This document shows positions 1 through 7,252 of a stretch of DNA of 20,082 nucleotides, in pieces. A model generated the notes under the pieces. That model searched no databases. It saw nothing but the letters and a program-made list of their open reading frames with translations, and was not told where the DNA came from. The DNA is from an uncultured Campylobacter sp. (GTDB lineage: Bacteria > Campylobacterota > Campylobacteria > Campylobacterales > Campylobacteraceae): NCBI GenBank assembly GCA_947090385.1, contig CAMUNZ010000020.1:1-20082 (forward strand), given 5' to 3'. The stretch's first letter is position 1. The number at the start of each line of letters is the position of its first letter. Both the position numbers and the translations under genes were made by a program.

Positions 1-563
1 ACTAGTTTTTCATTTTCTTTCTTACTTTGCGGTAAAAACATAGTTATGTTCTCGTAAATTGTGCTATTTTGATTTTGTTTTAAGCTTTGTATAAATATAA
101 ACCAATTGCTTATTTTTTGACCAAATTCTCCAGGTTTTATATTTAGTGTTGCTGTTGTTTTTTTGTAATTTATGAAATTTTTGTTTAAATTTTCAGAAAT
201 TGGTATAAAAAAAAGCGTAATTATGATTAAAAAAAATGACAAAACAAACGAATTTAATCCAAAAAAATATGCTATTTTTTTTGGAGAATAACTTAAAGTA
301 AAAAGCACTATACTTTCATTTTCTTTTGATAATTTAAATAAAACAATCGCAAGCGAAACAAAAAAAGAGATCGGTAATGTAAAAATTAAAATTTGAGGCA
401 ACATAAAAATATAAAGTTTTAAAAGTTCGATAAAATTTATATTTATAACTGCCGTAATTCTTGCAATTTGTAAAAAAAATACAATAGACATTATCATAAA
501 AAGCGTGCCAAAAAGCGACGCAAATGATGATAAGAAATTTATGAAAAGATATTTTTTAACCAT
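1..563 (-). CDS. LptF/LptG-family permease, 5' part only (cut by window edge)
   Basis: An open frame starts at ATG 563 and runs without a stop off the left edge, giving the first 187 residues. The product begins MVKKYLFINFLSSFASLFG and has hydrophobic spans at about residues 8-32, 48-75 and 97-120, then a soluble stretch with KPGEFGQKISNWFIFI near residues 145-160. This layout (three N-terminal spans, then a periplasmic beta-rich domain) and the wording match the YjgP/YjgQ family, which includes LptF and LptG, the permease subunits that extract lipopolysaccharide or lipooligosaccharide from the inner membrane. I cannot tell LptF from LptG or a paralogue because the C-terminal spans are missing. 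The start overlaps the end of the prepilin peptidase gene by 8 bases, so it is probably translated from the same message. From memory, C. jejuni has a membrane protein gene in this place, next to uppS and the peptidase. Confidence 0.75.
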   Translation of the reverse strand, partial: MVKKYLFINFLSSFASLFGTLFMIMSIVFFLQIARITAVININFIELLKLYIFMLPQILIFTLPISFFVSLAIVLFKLSKENESIVLFTLSYSPKKIAYFFGLNSFVLSFFLIIITLFFIPISENLNKNFINYKKTTATLNIKPGEFGQKISNWFIFIQSLKQNQNSTIYENITMFLPQSKKENEKL

Positions 564-1311
564 AAATTTTCTTTAAAATTTCCAAAATTTGAGTTTGAAA
601 AAGCCAAGTTATAAAAAGGCCGATTGCTAAAAATGGCACAAAAGGCAATTCATAATTTTTTTTACGCACGATAACATATGCAGGCAACGTAAAAATAGCA
701 GCAAGATATATAGTAATAAGACTTAATTTCCAGTTTAAAATCGCTCCTATAACGCCAGCTATAAAAATATCACCACTTCCCATAGCTTCTCGTTTTAAAG
801 CAAAACTTACGATTAATCTTAATAACCAAAAAATCGCCGCAAAAAATCCAGCGTTTATAATACCCATAAAATTAAAATCTAGTATCAAAGAGTAACATAA
901 ACTTGTGATTAAAACAGGATATAAAAGCGCATCCGGTACAGCCGTATAGCGAAAATCAATTATGCTTAAATCAAGAAGTAAAATAAAAGTAAATGCTATA
1001 AAAATTGCTTTTAAAATATTTGGTTCTATAAAAAAACAAATTATTGACAAAAATCCGCAAGCAAGCTCGACTAATGGATATTGTATCGAAATTTTATCTT
1101 TACAAAAAGCGCATTTTCCGCGCAAAAATATCCAAGAAAAAAGCGGGATATTATGATACCATTTTAATGGCGTTTGGCAATTTTGACAATGAGAAGCAGG
1201 GAAATTTATGCTCTCATTTTTTGGTAATCTATAAATCAAAACGTTGCTAAAACTTCCAAAACATAATCCAAAAATAAAAAATAAAATTGCATATAAAATT
1301 TCTAAACTCAT
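556..1311 (-). CDS. pilD: Type IV prepilin peptidase / N-methyltransferase (A24 family)
   Basis: A 251-residue inner-membrane aspartic protease that cleaves the leader of type IV prepilins and pseudopilins on the cytoplasmic side and may N-methylate the new N-terminus. Visible features: N-terminal GSFSNVLIYRLP, a cytoplasmic zinc-type domain with paired cysteines C42/C45 and C67/C70 around a WYHNIPLFSW core, a first catalytic aspartate D119 in IDFRYTAVPD, and the GSGD motif with the second, D181. About seven or eight membrane spans follow the usual arrangement, and the length is normal. The ATG at 1311 overlaps the uppS stop (ATGA). No pilin, pseudopilin or secretion ATPase gene lies in this window, so the substrates are elsewhere. 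In C. jejuni the homologue at this position (Cj0825, from memory) is linked to natural transformation through a type II-like system. A role in DNA uptake is therefore plausible but inferred. Confidence 0.93.
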   Translation of the reverse strand: MSLEILYAILFFIFGLCFGSFSNVLIYRLPKNESINFPASHCQNCQTPLKWYHNIPLFSWIFLRGKCAFCKDKISIQYPLVELACGFLSIICFFIEPNILKAIFIAFTFILLLDLSIIDFRYTAVPDALLYPVLITSLCYSLILDFNFMGIINAGFFAAIFWLLRLIVSFALKREAMGSGDIFIAGVIGAILNWKLSLITIYLAAIFTLPAYVIVRKKNYELPFVPFLAIGLFITWLFQTQILEILKKIYG

Positions 1312-1979
1312 AATCCACCGAACTTTCTATCTATTTTTTTATATTCATCTGTGATTTTTTTTAATTCTTGTTCGCTAAAATCTGGCCATAAAGCATCGCT
1401 AAAAGCGAATTCTGCGTAAGAATTTTGCCATAATAAAAAATTACTTAATCTTTTTAATCCACCAGTTCTAATAAGCAAATCAACATCGTCTTTAAGATCT
1501 AAATTTTCATTTAAATTTTCTTCGTTTATTTGCAAATTTTTCGATGAAATTTTTTTACAAGCTCTTATGATTTCATCTCGTCCGCCATAATTTATAGCCA
1601 AATTTAAAGTCAATCTAGAAAAATCATTGGTGATTTTTTGAAGTTCTAAAATTTTTTCATTTATCTCTTCATCAAATTTGCTTAAATCCCCAATTGTGTT
1701 AAATTTAATCTCGTTTTTTACGAAATTTTCTTTTTTTGATACCAAAAATTCTTTAAAAAGTTTCAATAAAAATTTTATTTCATTTTGCGGTCTTTTCCAA
1801 TTTTCCGTGCTAAAAACATATAATGTTAAAATTTTTATATCTTCTTTTATGCAAAATTTTGCGACCATGTCGATTTTATCGGCTCCAACTTGATGCCCTT
1901 TTGTTCTTATTAATCCGTGAGATTTAGCCCATCTCCCGTTTCCGTCCATAATTATCGCCAAATGTTTTAGTTTATTCAC
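1308..1979 (-). CDS. uppS: Undecaprenyl pyrophosphate synthase (cis-prenyltransferase)
   Basis: A 223-residue cytosolic enzyme that adds eight isopentenyl units to farnesyl pyrophosphate in cis, making the C55 lipid carrier for peptidoglycan and glycan export. Family motifs are clear: IMDGNGRWAK with the essential D12, FSTENWKRP at 56-64, INYGGRDEI at 129-137, and the C-terminal block with R171, R177, S179 and E190. One residue is odd: the usual RTGGE reads RTGGL, so L175 replaces the Glu that aligns with E. coli Glu198 by counting between motifs. The start codon is GTG at 1979, sharing its first base with the last base of the coaBC stop (TAGTG). An AAAGGA Shine-Dalgarno sits 5 bases upstream, so translation is probably coupled to coaBC. 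The stop overlaps the peptidase start by 4 bases. Confidence 0.95.
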   Translation of the reverse strand: MNKLKHLAIIMDGNGRWAKSHGLIRTKGHQVGADKIDMVAKFCIKEDIKILTLYVFSTENWKRPQNEIKFLLKLFKEFLVSKKENFVKNEIKFNTIGDLSKFDEEINEKILELQKITNDFSRLTLNLAINYGGRDEIIRACKKISSKNLQINEENLNENLDLKDDVDLLIRTGGLKRLSNFLLWQNSYAEFAFSDALWPDFSEQELKKITDEYKKIDRKFGGL

Positions 1980-3157
1980 TAAAATCCTTTTATCAAATTT
2001 GCTATCGTAAATGCTGCGTTTAATTTTTGCGTTTTTGGGATTAAAATTTCACCATTTCTTGTTATAAAATTTATCATAGTTTCGTTTGAACCGAATTTTA
2101 TTTTATCGTCTATGATATTTAAACAAACTGCGTCCAATCCTTTGTTTGCCAATGTATTTTTTGCATTTTTTAATGCATTTTCTTTATCTGTTTCTAATTT
2201 AAAACCAATTTTTGTAAATTTCGAATTTTTTAAACTCATCAAAATATCGACATTTTCTACAAGCGGCAAACTCCAATTTTTTCCAAGATCTGATTTTTTT
2301 AGTTTTCCTTTTGATTTTCTAGCTGGTAAATAATCGCTTACCGCAGCGCACATTATCAAAATATCATCGTTATTTAATCTTAAATTTGCAATTGCTGATT
2401 TTAGACCAGTTGTGCTTTCAAATTTTATCATTTTATACGGAGTTTGAAAATCTACGCTTGATATAAATTTGACTTCCGCACCTAAATAATAAAACGCATC
2501 ACATAAAGCTTTTGCCATTTTTCCGCTAGAAAAATTTGTTATTGCTCTTACATCGTCGATTTTTTCTGTTGTTGGTCCGCCTGTAACTATGACGTTTTTA
2601 TTTTTATAAAAATTATCTTGTAATAAAAGTCTAATTCCTAAATTTACAATGTCGCTAACTTCGCATAATCCGCCTTTTGCGCTTACTCCACAAGCTAATA
2701 TTTTTTCTACTGGATCGATTATGTGATATCCTCTTTCTTGCAAAATTTCAAGCGAAGTTATTGTGGCGACATTATCTAGCATATTGTTATTTGCCGCTGG
2801 GGTAATTATAGTAGGAATTTTATGAGAAGCGATAAGTGTGGCCATAAATTCATTATCGCAAATTCCATTTGCAAGTTTATTTATAGTGTTTGCGCTAGCA
2901 GGAGCTATTATCACTAAATCCATTTTTGAATAAGATATATGATCGACTTTTTCTACCCAATCGTAACTTTTTGAGCTTAAAACTCTATGATTGCTTAATG
3001 CTTCAAAGCTTGTTTCATTTACAAATTTCAAAACTCCATCGCTTAATGCGACGTAAATTTCGGCTTCCATTTTTTTAAATTGAGAAATAATTTCATAAGA
3101 TTTATAAAAACTGATACTTCCGCAAATTGCTAATAAAATTTTTTTACCTTTTAACAT
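1979..3157 (-). CDS. coaBC: Bifunctional phosphopantothenoylcysteine synthetase/decarboxylase CoaBC
   Basis: A 392-residue bifunctional CoA-pathway enzyme, also called Dfp. The N-terminal half (about 1-180) is the FMN-dependent decarboxylase CoaC: GSISFYKS at 13-20, the catalytic His H73 in VDHISYS, APASANT for FMN binding, PAANNNM in place of the common PAMNxxM (the Asn is kept), and the reactive Cys C156 in LACG. The C-terminal half is CoaB, which joins 4'-phosphopantothenate to cysteine using CTP: VTGGPTTEKIDDVR from 191, NFSSGKMA from 208, AAVSDY, and a lysine-rich KLKKSD loop. The residues after LACG (GLCEV) lack the GRM sequence of the E. coli enzyme, which I believe is normal for this phylum. 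The ATG at 3157 has AAGGA upstream and overlaps the glmU stop by 7 bases. coaD, a later step of the same pathway, is about 8 kb upstream in the same gene run. Confidence 0.95.
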   Translation of the reverse strand: MLKGKKILLAICGSISFYKSYEIISQFKKMEAEIYVALSDGVLKFVNETSFEALSNHRVLSSKSYDWVEKVDHISYSKMDLVIIAPASANTINKLANGICDNEFMATLIASHKIPTIITPAANNNMLDNVATITSLEILQERGYHIIDPVEKILACGVSAKGGLCEVSDIVNLGIRLLLQDNFYKNKNVIVTGGPTTEKIDDVRAITNFSSGKMAKALCDAFYYLGAEVKFISSVDFQTPYKMIKFESTTGLKSAIANLRLNNDDILIMCAAVSDYLPARKSKGKLKKSDLGKNWSLPLVENVDILMSLKNSKFTKIGFKLETDKENALKNAKNTLANKGLDAVCLNIIDDKIKFGSNETMINFITRNGEILIPKTQKLNAAFTIANLIKGF

Positions 3158-4455
3158 TTATTATCCTTATTAAAAAATTTATGAAAAAATCCAGGTTTAT
3201 TTTGCTGTTTTGTTCTAGAAATCGCTAAATTTCCTTCTGGGATATCGTTTGTTATCGTACTTCCTGCGGCGATTAAAACATTATCTTCGATTTTTACTGG
3301 TGCGATTATTTGCGTATCGCTTCCTACAAAAACATTTTTGCCAATTATCGTTTTAAATTTATTTTTGCCGTCATAATTGCAAGTTATTGTCCCACAACCT
3401 ATATTTGTGCCTTCTTTGATTTCACAATCACCCAAATAGCTTAAATGCCCAGCTTTTATGCCATTTACATTTGCTTTTTTAAGTTCGACAAAATTTCCGA
3501 TATGAGTGTTTGAAATTTCGCAATTTGGCCTGATATGCGCCATAGGACCGATATCGGAATTTGTGATTTTACTATCTTCAATAACGCACGAGCTTTTTAT
3601 AATAGAATTTTTTATTTCGCAATTTCCTATTATGCTTACATTTTCTTGTAATTCGCATTCTCCTTCAAATTTTGCCCTGCAATCTATATAAATAGTTTGT
3701 GGCAAACGCATTAAAACGCCTTGCTTCATTAAATTTTCTTTTATTTCATTTTGCATTAAATTTTCTGCTTTACTTAACGCAAATTTGTCATTAATTCCCA
3801 TGAAATTTTTTTCATTTACCAAAACCGGCTTGATTTTTAGATCTAAATCTTTTGCTATTTTTATAGAATCTGTTAAATAAAACTCTTTTTGCGAGTTATT
3901 ATTTGAAATTTTAGGTAAAATTTGTTTTAAAATTTCTGTTTTAAACGCATAAACTCCGCCATTTACTAAATTTATATTTTTTTGATTTTCATTTGCGTCT
4001 TTTTCTTCTACTATTTCCGAAATTTCACCATTTTCTAAAATAATTCTTCCATAACCAAAAGGATTTTTCGTCTCAAAAACACTTAAAGAAACATCGGCTT
4101 CTTCTTCTAAAAGTTTTAAAATTTCTTCGCTTTTTATAAGTGGCATATCTCCGCACAAAATTGCAACTTTTTGTGAATTAAATTTTATATCTTTTAAAGC
4201 TCCAGCCGTTCCTGGATAATTTATCAAATCTTGTTTGTAAATTTTTGTTTTCGGATAGTTTTTTAAAATTATCTCTTTTATCTCGTCAAATTGATGCGAT
4301 AAAACTACATTTACATCGTTTGAAATTTCGTATGATTTTTGCAATATATGATTTATCATTTCTAAACCACAAATTTTGTGTAAAACTTTTGCTTTTTTTG
4401 ATTTCATGCGAGTTCCAAGACCCGCTGCTAAAATAATTATTAAAATTTTATCCAT
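3151..4455 (-). CDS. glmU: Bifunctional N-acetylglucosamine-1-phosphate uridyltransferase / glucosamine-1-phosphate acetyltransferase GlmU
   Basis: A 434-residue cytosolic enzyme that makes UDP-N-acetylglucosamine for peptidoglycan and lipooligosaccharide. The N-terminal pyrophosphorylase domain (about 1-225) has LAAGLGTRMKS at 9-19, YPGTAGAL at 80-87 and CGDMPL with metal-binding D103. The C-terminal part (about 250-410) is a left-handed beta-helix of hexapeptide repeats ending in the acetyltransferase. H337 in AGHLSYLGD is the likely catalytic base, and CGTITCNYDG at 354-363 is typical. A small oddity is Ala at residue 22 where most GlmU proteins have the Pro of the PK pair; the following Lys is kept. 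Translation starts at ATG 4455 with a strong GAGGTGA ribosome site 6 bases upstream, and a TATAAT promoter lies just before it. The gene overlaps coaBC by 7 bases. Confidence 0.96.
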   Translation of the reverse strand: MDKILIIILAAGLGTRMKSKKAKVLHKICGLEMINHILQKSYEISNDVNVVLSHQFDEIKEIILKNYPKTKIYKQDLINYPGTAGALKDIKFNSQKVAILCGDMPLIKSEEILKLLEEEADVSLSVFETKNPFGYGRIILENGEISEIVEEKDANENQKNINLVNGGVYAFKTEILKQILPKISNNNSQKEFYLTDSIKIAKDLDLKIKPVLVNEKNFMGINDKFALSKAENLMQNEIKENLMKQGVLMRLPQTIYIDCRAKFEGECELQENVSIIGNCEIKNSIIKSSCVIEDSKITNSDIGPMAHIRPNCEISNTHIGNFVELKKANVNGIKAGHLSYLGDCEIKEGTNIGCGTITCNYDGKNKFKTIIGKNVFVGSDTQIIAPVKIEDNVLIAAGSTITNDIPEGNLAISRTKQQNKPGFFHKFFNKDNKC

Positions 4456-4478
4456 ATTTTCACCTCAAAAAATGGCTG

Positions 4479-4484
4479 ATTATA
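4479..4484 (-). promoter_or_regulatory. -10 box (TATAAT) of an internal promoter for glmU
   Basis: On the minus strand the sequence reads TTTTTGGTATAAT, a perfect -10 hexamer with an upstream TGn extension and a T-run, the form common in Campylobacter, where -35 boxes are often weak. It lies in the 40-base gap after the EamA gene. Transcription would start near 4472, leaving a leader of about 17 bases that contains the GAGGTGA ribosome site. It suggests glmU and the genes after it can be transcribed separately from the aminotransferase side. No clear -35 is visible. Confidence 0.6.
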
Positions 4485-4495
4485 CCAAAAATAGC

Positions 4496-5341
4496 TTATG
4501 TTTTATTTGCTGTTTTTATGATATAAAAACTCATTGAAATTAAAATTATACTTCCGCCGATTATAATATTTAAATCAATTGTTTGATTTAAAAATAAATA
4601 TCCCCAAAAAATTGAAAAAACACTTTCTAATATGCAAATAAGCCCCACATTTGCGGCACTTATATATAAAAGCGAATATCCTAAAAAAATTCTAGAAATC
4701 GGAGTTATAAAAATTCCTATTATAAAAATCGCCAAAAAATCACTAAAACTATAAGCAAAATTTGCAAAGGGCAAAGATGCTAAAGCTATTAAAATTCCAC
4801 CAAATCCCATGCCGGCAAATCTATCTAATTGTTTATAAAAACTTAAAGTTGTAAATAAAAGCGCGAAATTTAAAACACTTAAAAATGCCAAAAATATCCC
4901 AAAAAGGCTTTTTGGCTCCAACTGTTTATATGATATTATAAAAATTCCGCAAATTACAAAAAATGAAATTAAAAATAAAAGTTTTGGTGCCTTTTTTTTA
5001 TAAAGTAAAAGATCTAAAATAGCGCAAATAATCGGGCTTGAAGCGTAAATTAAAACTGGCAAAGCAATGCCTAAAAATTTTACAGAATATATGAAACTCA
5101 AATTTGAACAAAACATAAAAAAACCACACATAAAAATACTAAATTTCTGTTTTTTATAAATTTTTATAAAGTTGTCTTTTTTGTTTTTTATAAAACTTGC
5201 AAAATTCAGGCTTAAAAATATAAAAATTCCAAATAAAAATGAATAATCAAAGCCACTTACTTTTACAAACGAAATCGCAAGCGACTCAAAACTTATAAAA
5301 AAAACACCAAAAAAAGCTAATAAAAAACCAAGTTTTACCAT
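4496..5341 (-). CDS. EamA/DMT-superfamily permease (drug/metabolite transporter type)
   Basis: A 281-residue integral membrane protein with about ten hydrophobic spans in two similar halves (about 1-135 and 145-281), the usual EamA design and length. The first half contains GIALPVLIYASSPIICAILD (near 92-111), the second the matching YISAANVGLICILESVFSIF; in this family such segments mark the conserved ends of the two repeats. The family moves small metabolites or drugs, and the substrate here cannot be told from sequence. It starts at ATG 5341, 36 bases after the aminotransferase gene, with no good Shine-Dalgarno, so expression may be low. It sits exactly between two gene blocks that are separate in C. 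jejuni as I remember it, which makes it a candidate join point. Base composition looks like its neighbours. Confidence 0.85.
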   Translation of the reverse strand: MVKLGFLLAFFGVFFISFESLAISFVKVSGFDYSFLFGIFIFLSLNFASFIKNKKDNFIKIYKKQKFSIFMCGFFMFCSNLSFIYSVKFLGIALPVLIYASSPIICAILDLLLYKKKAPKLLFLISFFVICGIFIISYKQLEPKSLFGIFLAFLSVLNFALLFTTLSFYKQLDRFAGMGFGGILIALASLPFANFAYSFSDFLAIFIIGIFITPISRIFLGYSLLYISAANVGLICILESVFSIFWGYLFLNQTIDLNIIIGGSIILISMSFYIIKTANKT

Positions 5342-5377
5342 TTTGAAATTTTAAAATTTTGTTCGTTTTAACAAAAA

Positions 5378-6547
5378 TTATTTATAGTTTTTAACAAAAT
5401 TTTCTATTCTATCTATACCTTTTTTGATAGTTTCTAAATCCGTTGCAAAACTAAATCTAAAATATCCGTCTTGTCCAAAACCAATTCCAGGTACTACGGC
5501 TACAAGGGCTTTTTCTAATAATTTCTCACAGAATTTTATGCTATCTTTTTCTATGGCTTCGCAATTTACAAATAAATAAAACGCGCCGTCTGGTTTTAAA
5601 ACTTTTAAGCCTTCTATTTTGTTTATCGCTTCAACTGCGTAATCTCGTCTTTTGATATATTCATCGTGCATAAATTTGATATCTTTATCACTTTGACCTA
5701 AAAGTGAAGGAATTGCACCTGCTTGGACTATTGAGCTGATATTCGAAGTGCTTTGACTTTGAAGTTTTTTAATAGCATTATTTATATCATCAATAACACA
5801 AGCAGTGTAGCCAAATCTCCAGCCAGTAATTGCCCCACATTTACTAAGTCCGTTTATTGTGATTGTCCTTTTAAATGCATCTTTACTTACACTAGCAAAT
5901 GATACAAATTCTTTATCAAAAGTTAATTTTTCATAAATTTCATCGCTTAAAACGATAATATCCGTATTTTCTAATACTTTTGCTAATTCTTCATACTCTT
6001 TTTTGCTATAAACGCTTCCACAAGGATTGCTTGGGCTATTTAAAATTATAGCTTTTGTTTTTTTTGTGATTGCTTTTTTAAAAGCTTCTGCTGTGATCTT
6101 AAAATCATTTTCTCTAGATGTTTTTATAATCACGGATTTTCCGCCACTATAATTTACAAGTTCTGGATAAGTTACCCAATAAGGAGAAGCAAAAATTACT
6201 TCATCGCCATCGTCTATAATGGCTTGAATTATGTTAAAAAGCGAATGTTTTGCGCCCACATTTGTGATAATTTGATCGGTTGAATATTCTAGATTATTAT
6301 CTCTTTTAAATTTTGTTGCAATTGCTTTTAAAACATCATTTGTGCCAGAAACTGGTGTGTATTTTCCACAGCCTTTATCTAAAGCCTTTTTTACGGCATC
6401 TTTTAAGCTTTCTGGTGTATCAAAATCAGGCTCTCCTGTGCTAAAATTTAAAACATCTTTACCATTTGCTTTTAACTCTTTTGCTTTTGTCGATATAGCT
6501 ATTGTCAAAGATGGACTCAAACTTCTTACGCGTTTTGAAAGTAGCAT
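5378..6547 (-). CDS. aspC: Aspartate aminotransferase-like PLP enzyme (class I aminotransferase)
   Basis: A 389-residue fold-type I aminotransferase that probably interconverts aspartate/2-oxoglutarate and oxaloacetate/glutamate (called aspB in C. jejuni annotation); prephenate as a second acceptor is possible. Visible active-site pieces: FSTGEPDFDTP near residue 35, SPYWVTYPE with W124 stacking on PLP, SPSNPCG with N174, D202 and Y205 in LSDEIYE, the PLP-binding lysine K236 in NGLSKCGAITGWR, and the carboxylate-binding R364 in FRFSFA. The usual residues after the lysine (AYAMTGWR or similar) read CGAITGWR here. The start at ATG 6547 is well supported by AAAGGAG just upstream, overlapping the region right after the cysE stop with an 11-base gap. 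Same order as in C. jejuni (aminotransferase, cysE, speA, hisS). Confidence 0.93.
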   Translation of the reverse strand: MLLSKRVRSLSPSLTIAISTKAKELKANGKDVLNFSTGEPDFDTPESLKDAVKKALDKGCGKYTPVSGTNDVLKAIATKFKRDNNLEYSTDQIITNVGAKHSLFNIIQAIIDDGDEVIFASPYWVTYPELVNYSGGKSVIIKTSRENDFKITAEAFKKAITKKTKAIILNSPSNPCGSVYSKKEYEELAKVLENTDIIVLSDEIYEKLTFDKEFVSFASVSKDAFKRTITINGLSKCGAITGWRFGYTACVIDDINNAIKKLQSQSTSNISSIVQAGAIPSLLGQSDKDIKFMHDEYIKRRDYAVEAINKIEGLKVLKPDGAFYLFVNCEAIEKDSIKFCEKLLEKALVAVVPGIGFGQDGYFRFSFATDLETIKKGIDRIENFVKNYK

Positions 6548-6558
6548 TATTTCTCCTT

Positions 6559-7251
6559 TTAACTTTCTAAACTTTTTAAATATTTTTCATAAATTTCGTC
6601 TAATTTTGTATCTTTTTCTAAAATTTCGCCATTTTTGATAGCTAAATTTTCTAAAATTTTAATTCTTTTAAATAAATAGATAAATAACTCTTTGTTTATA
6701 TCTGGAATTTTGTTGTATTCTAAAGGTTCGTGGCATTCTCCTATAATTCTAGCTGGAATTCCAATAGCTGTTGAATTTGGTGGGACATTTTTAACAACTA
6801 CAGAATTTGCTCCTATTTTGGAATTTTCTCCGATTACAATATTGCCTAAAATTTTCGCTCCGGCTCCAACTACGACTTTATTTTTTAATGTCGGATGTCT
6901 TTTGCCTTTATTTAAACTTACTCCTCCAAGCGTTACATTTTGATAAAGCAAAACTTCATCGCCCACAACTGCGGTCTCGCCGATTACAAGTCCTGTAGCG
7001 TGATCTATAAAAACATTTCGACCAATTGATGCGGCTGGATGTATATCAACTTTTGTAATGATTTGAGTTATTCCGCTTAAAATTCTTGCAGTTTTTTTAA
7101 ATCCTTTTTTATAAAGAGCATTGGAAATTCTATAATTTACAAGCGCCCAAACTCCTGGATAATTAAAAAAAACTTCAATTTGGCTATTAAAAGCTGGATC
7201 TTGTTTTCTTGGTTCGTTAAAATCCTCTTTTATAATTTGCCATAAACTCAT
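6559..7251 (-). CDS. cysE: Serine O-acetyltransferase
   Basis: A 230-residue enzyme that acetylates serine with acetyl-CoA, the first step of cysteine synthesis. It has a short helical N-terminus, then a left-handed beta-helix of hexapeptide repeats. D69 in VDIHPAA and H84 in IDHATGLVIGE are 15 residues apart, the same spacing as the E. coli catalytic pair D143/H158. QNVTLGG and GKRHPT follow, and a charged helical tail follows GIPARII. I place the start at ATG 7251, one base after the speA stop (TAAAATG). An in-frame TTG at 7260 would add three residues but lies inside speA and has no better ribosome site. No clear Shine-Dalgarno precedes either, so translation is probably coupled to speA. 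Confidence 0.94.
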   Translation of the reverse strand: MSLWQIIKEDFNEPRKQDPAFNSQIEVFFNYPGVWALVNYRISNALYKKGFKKTARILSGITQIITKVDIHPAASIGRNVFIDHATGLVIGETAVVGDEVLLYQNVTLGGVSLNKGKRHPTLKNKVVVGAGAKILGNIVIGENSKIGANSVVVKNVPPNSTAIGIPARIIGECHEPLEYNKIPDINKELFIYLFKRIKILENLAIKNGEILEKDTKLDEIYEKYLKSLES

Positions 7252-7252
7252 T

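Noticed and set aside
5357..5376. Perfect inverted repeat TTTTGTT/AACAAAA with a 6-base loop in the gap after the aminotransferase gene
   Set aside because: It has only two G-C pairs, no clean T-run on the minus strand after it, and such repeats are frequent in this AT-rich DNA. It could be a weak terminator but I do not call it.
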